From NCBI RefSeq assembly GCF_003284935.1, contig NZ_QMEV01000007.1:1-64000 (forward strand): 64,000 nucleotides of DNA, given 5' to 3'. Made by a program: the position numbers and the translations under genes. Positions 63,436 to 64,000 of the stretch are shown piece after piece (the first letter of the stretch is position 1; each line of letters starts with the position of its first letter). The notes below the pieces were generated by a model that was not told the origin of the DNA, did not search any database, and saw only the letters and a list, made by a program, of their open reading frames with translations. This DNA is from Mycobacterium colombiense. Its GTDB lineage: Bacteria > Actinomycetota > Actinomycetes > Mycobacteriales > Mycobacteriaceae.

Positions 63436-64000
63436 TTAGAACTCGGCGACGGCGTGTTCGAGCCGCTCGGCCAGGCGCGCCTGCGCTTCGGCCCGTCGGG
63501 TCGGTATGTGAGCTGACGGGAAAGGCGTTGTCACCGGCTCGTATTCGCGCAGGGTCCGGCGGGCGACCGTCATCTTGTGCAGTTCGGTGGCGCCGTCGGC
63601 GATACCCAGCGACTCGGCGGCCACCAGCATCTTGACGAACGGCATCTCATCGGAGACGCCGAGCGCGCCGTGCAGATGCATGGCCCGCTGCGCGACGTCG
63701 TGCAGCACCTGGGGCATGGCCACTTTCACCGCCGCGATGTCGCGGCGCACCTTCTGGTAGTCGTGGTGCTTGTCGATCAACCACGCGGTGCGCAGCACCA
63801 GTAGACGGAACTGCTCGATCTGGATCCAGCTGTCGGCGATCTTCTCCTGGGTCATCTGGAAATCGGCCAGCCGGCCGTGCCGGGTCTTGCGTGACACCGC
63901 ACGCTCACACATCATGTCAAAGGCGCTGCGGGCCAAGGCAATCGTCCGCATGGCGTGGTGGATCCGCCCGCCACCCAGACGGGTCTGCGCGATCATGAAC
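63436..64000 (-). CDS. fadE1: Acyl-CoA dehydrogenase (FadE1-type), C-terminal part
   Basis: The 3' end of a gene that continues past the right edge; about 188 C-terminal residues are present. They form the four-helix domain of acyl-CoA dehydrogenases: RLGGGRIHHAMRTIALARSA, a KIADSWIQIEQFRLLVLRTAW helix, and MHLHGALGVSDEMPF with the FAD-contacting region. The catalytic Glu position near GATELHKM cannot be checked without the rest. Place beside htdZ matches Rv0131c (fadE1). It should oxidise an acyl-CoA with FAD. Confidence 0.9.
   Translation of the reverse strand, partial: FMIAQTRLGGGRIHHAMRTIALARSAFDMMCERAVSRKTRHGRLADFQMTQEKIADSWIQIEQFRLLVLRTAWLIDKHHDYQKVRRDIAAVKVAMPQVLHDVAQRAMHLHGALGVSDEMPFVKMLVAAESLGIADGATELHKMTVARRTLREYEPVTTPFPSAHIPTRRAEAQARLAERLEHAVAEF

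Overview
The window is a very GC-rich actinobacterial chromosome segment, and its gene content identifies it as a Mycobacterium, probably a slow-growing non-tuberculous species. It carries antigen 85C (fbpC), MmpS/MmpL, a mycobacterial L,D-transpeptidase, the trehalose synthase/maltokinase pair and a long CtpI P-type ATPase. Several genes keep the order known from M. tuberculosis Rv0107c to Rv0131c: ctpI, Rv0111-type acyltransferase, ldtA, oxyS, oxcA, fadD7, fusA2, Rv0121c, pepA, treS, mak, fbpC, htdZ and fadE1. I assign these from remembered gene order and protein features, not from a search. I see no tRNA or rRNA gene, CRISPR array, insertion sequence or prophage.

Layout. Positions 1-11.8 kb hold the start of a secreted protein, an SDR/acyl-CoA synthetase pair, ctpI, an ECF sigma factor with a SnoaL-like tail, an SDR, a DUF899 protein and small fold proteins. 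Positions 11.8-28.9 kb hold a 13-gene divergent catabolic locus that is not part of the M. tuberculosis order. The leftward arm is a beta-propeller lactonase-like protein, a GntR/UTRA regulator, two acyl-CoA synthetases, an SDR and an NDMA-type alcohol dehydrogenase. The rightward arm is an SDR, a Rieske oxygenase, a Baeyer-Villiger-type monooxygenase, another SDR, a family III CoA-transferase, a thiamine-diphosphate lyase-like enzyme and an aldehyde dehydrogenase. Most junctions overlap or are close. The shared promoter region carries a perfect 20-bp palindrome and a near-copy of its core, each about 55 bp from one of the two divergent start codons.

Positions 29-36 kb hold the Rv0111-type acyltransferase, an O-methyltransferase, and a magnesium module. 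The module consists of a promoter, an M-box riboswitch, an intrinsic terminator, a 71-residue ORF and an NRAMP-related transporter whose two metal-site motifs are altered in the way expected of Mg2+ transporters. A quinone oxidoreductase-like protein and a lipoprotein follow.

Positions 36-54.7 kb hold a carboxylic acid reductase with a consensus CRP-type site upstream, then the conserved block ldtA to fbpC. This block covers cell-wall crosslinking, mycolyl transfer and trehalose-to-alpha-glucan metabolism. Positions 54.9-62.8 kb insert an ABC exporter with MarR regulator, a phosphoesterase, an MmpS/MmpL pair, and a CsoR-family repressor operon with two operator copies. The window closes with htdZ and the end of fadE1.

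The most interesting parts are the divergent catabolic locus, the complete magnesium riboswitch module, the tandem pseudo-ATPase architecture of CtpI, and the CsoR-family repressor that lacks its metal-binding histidine.
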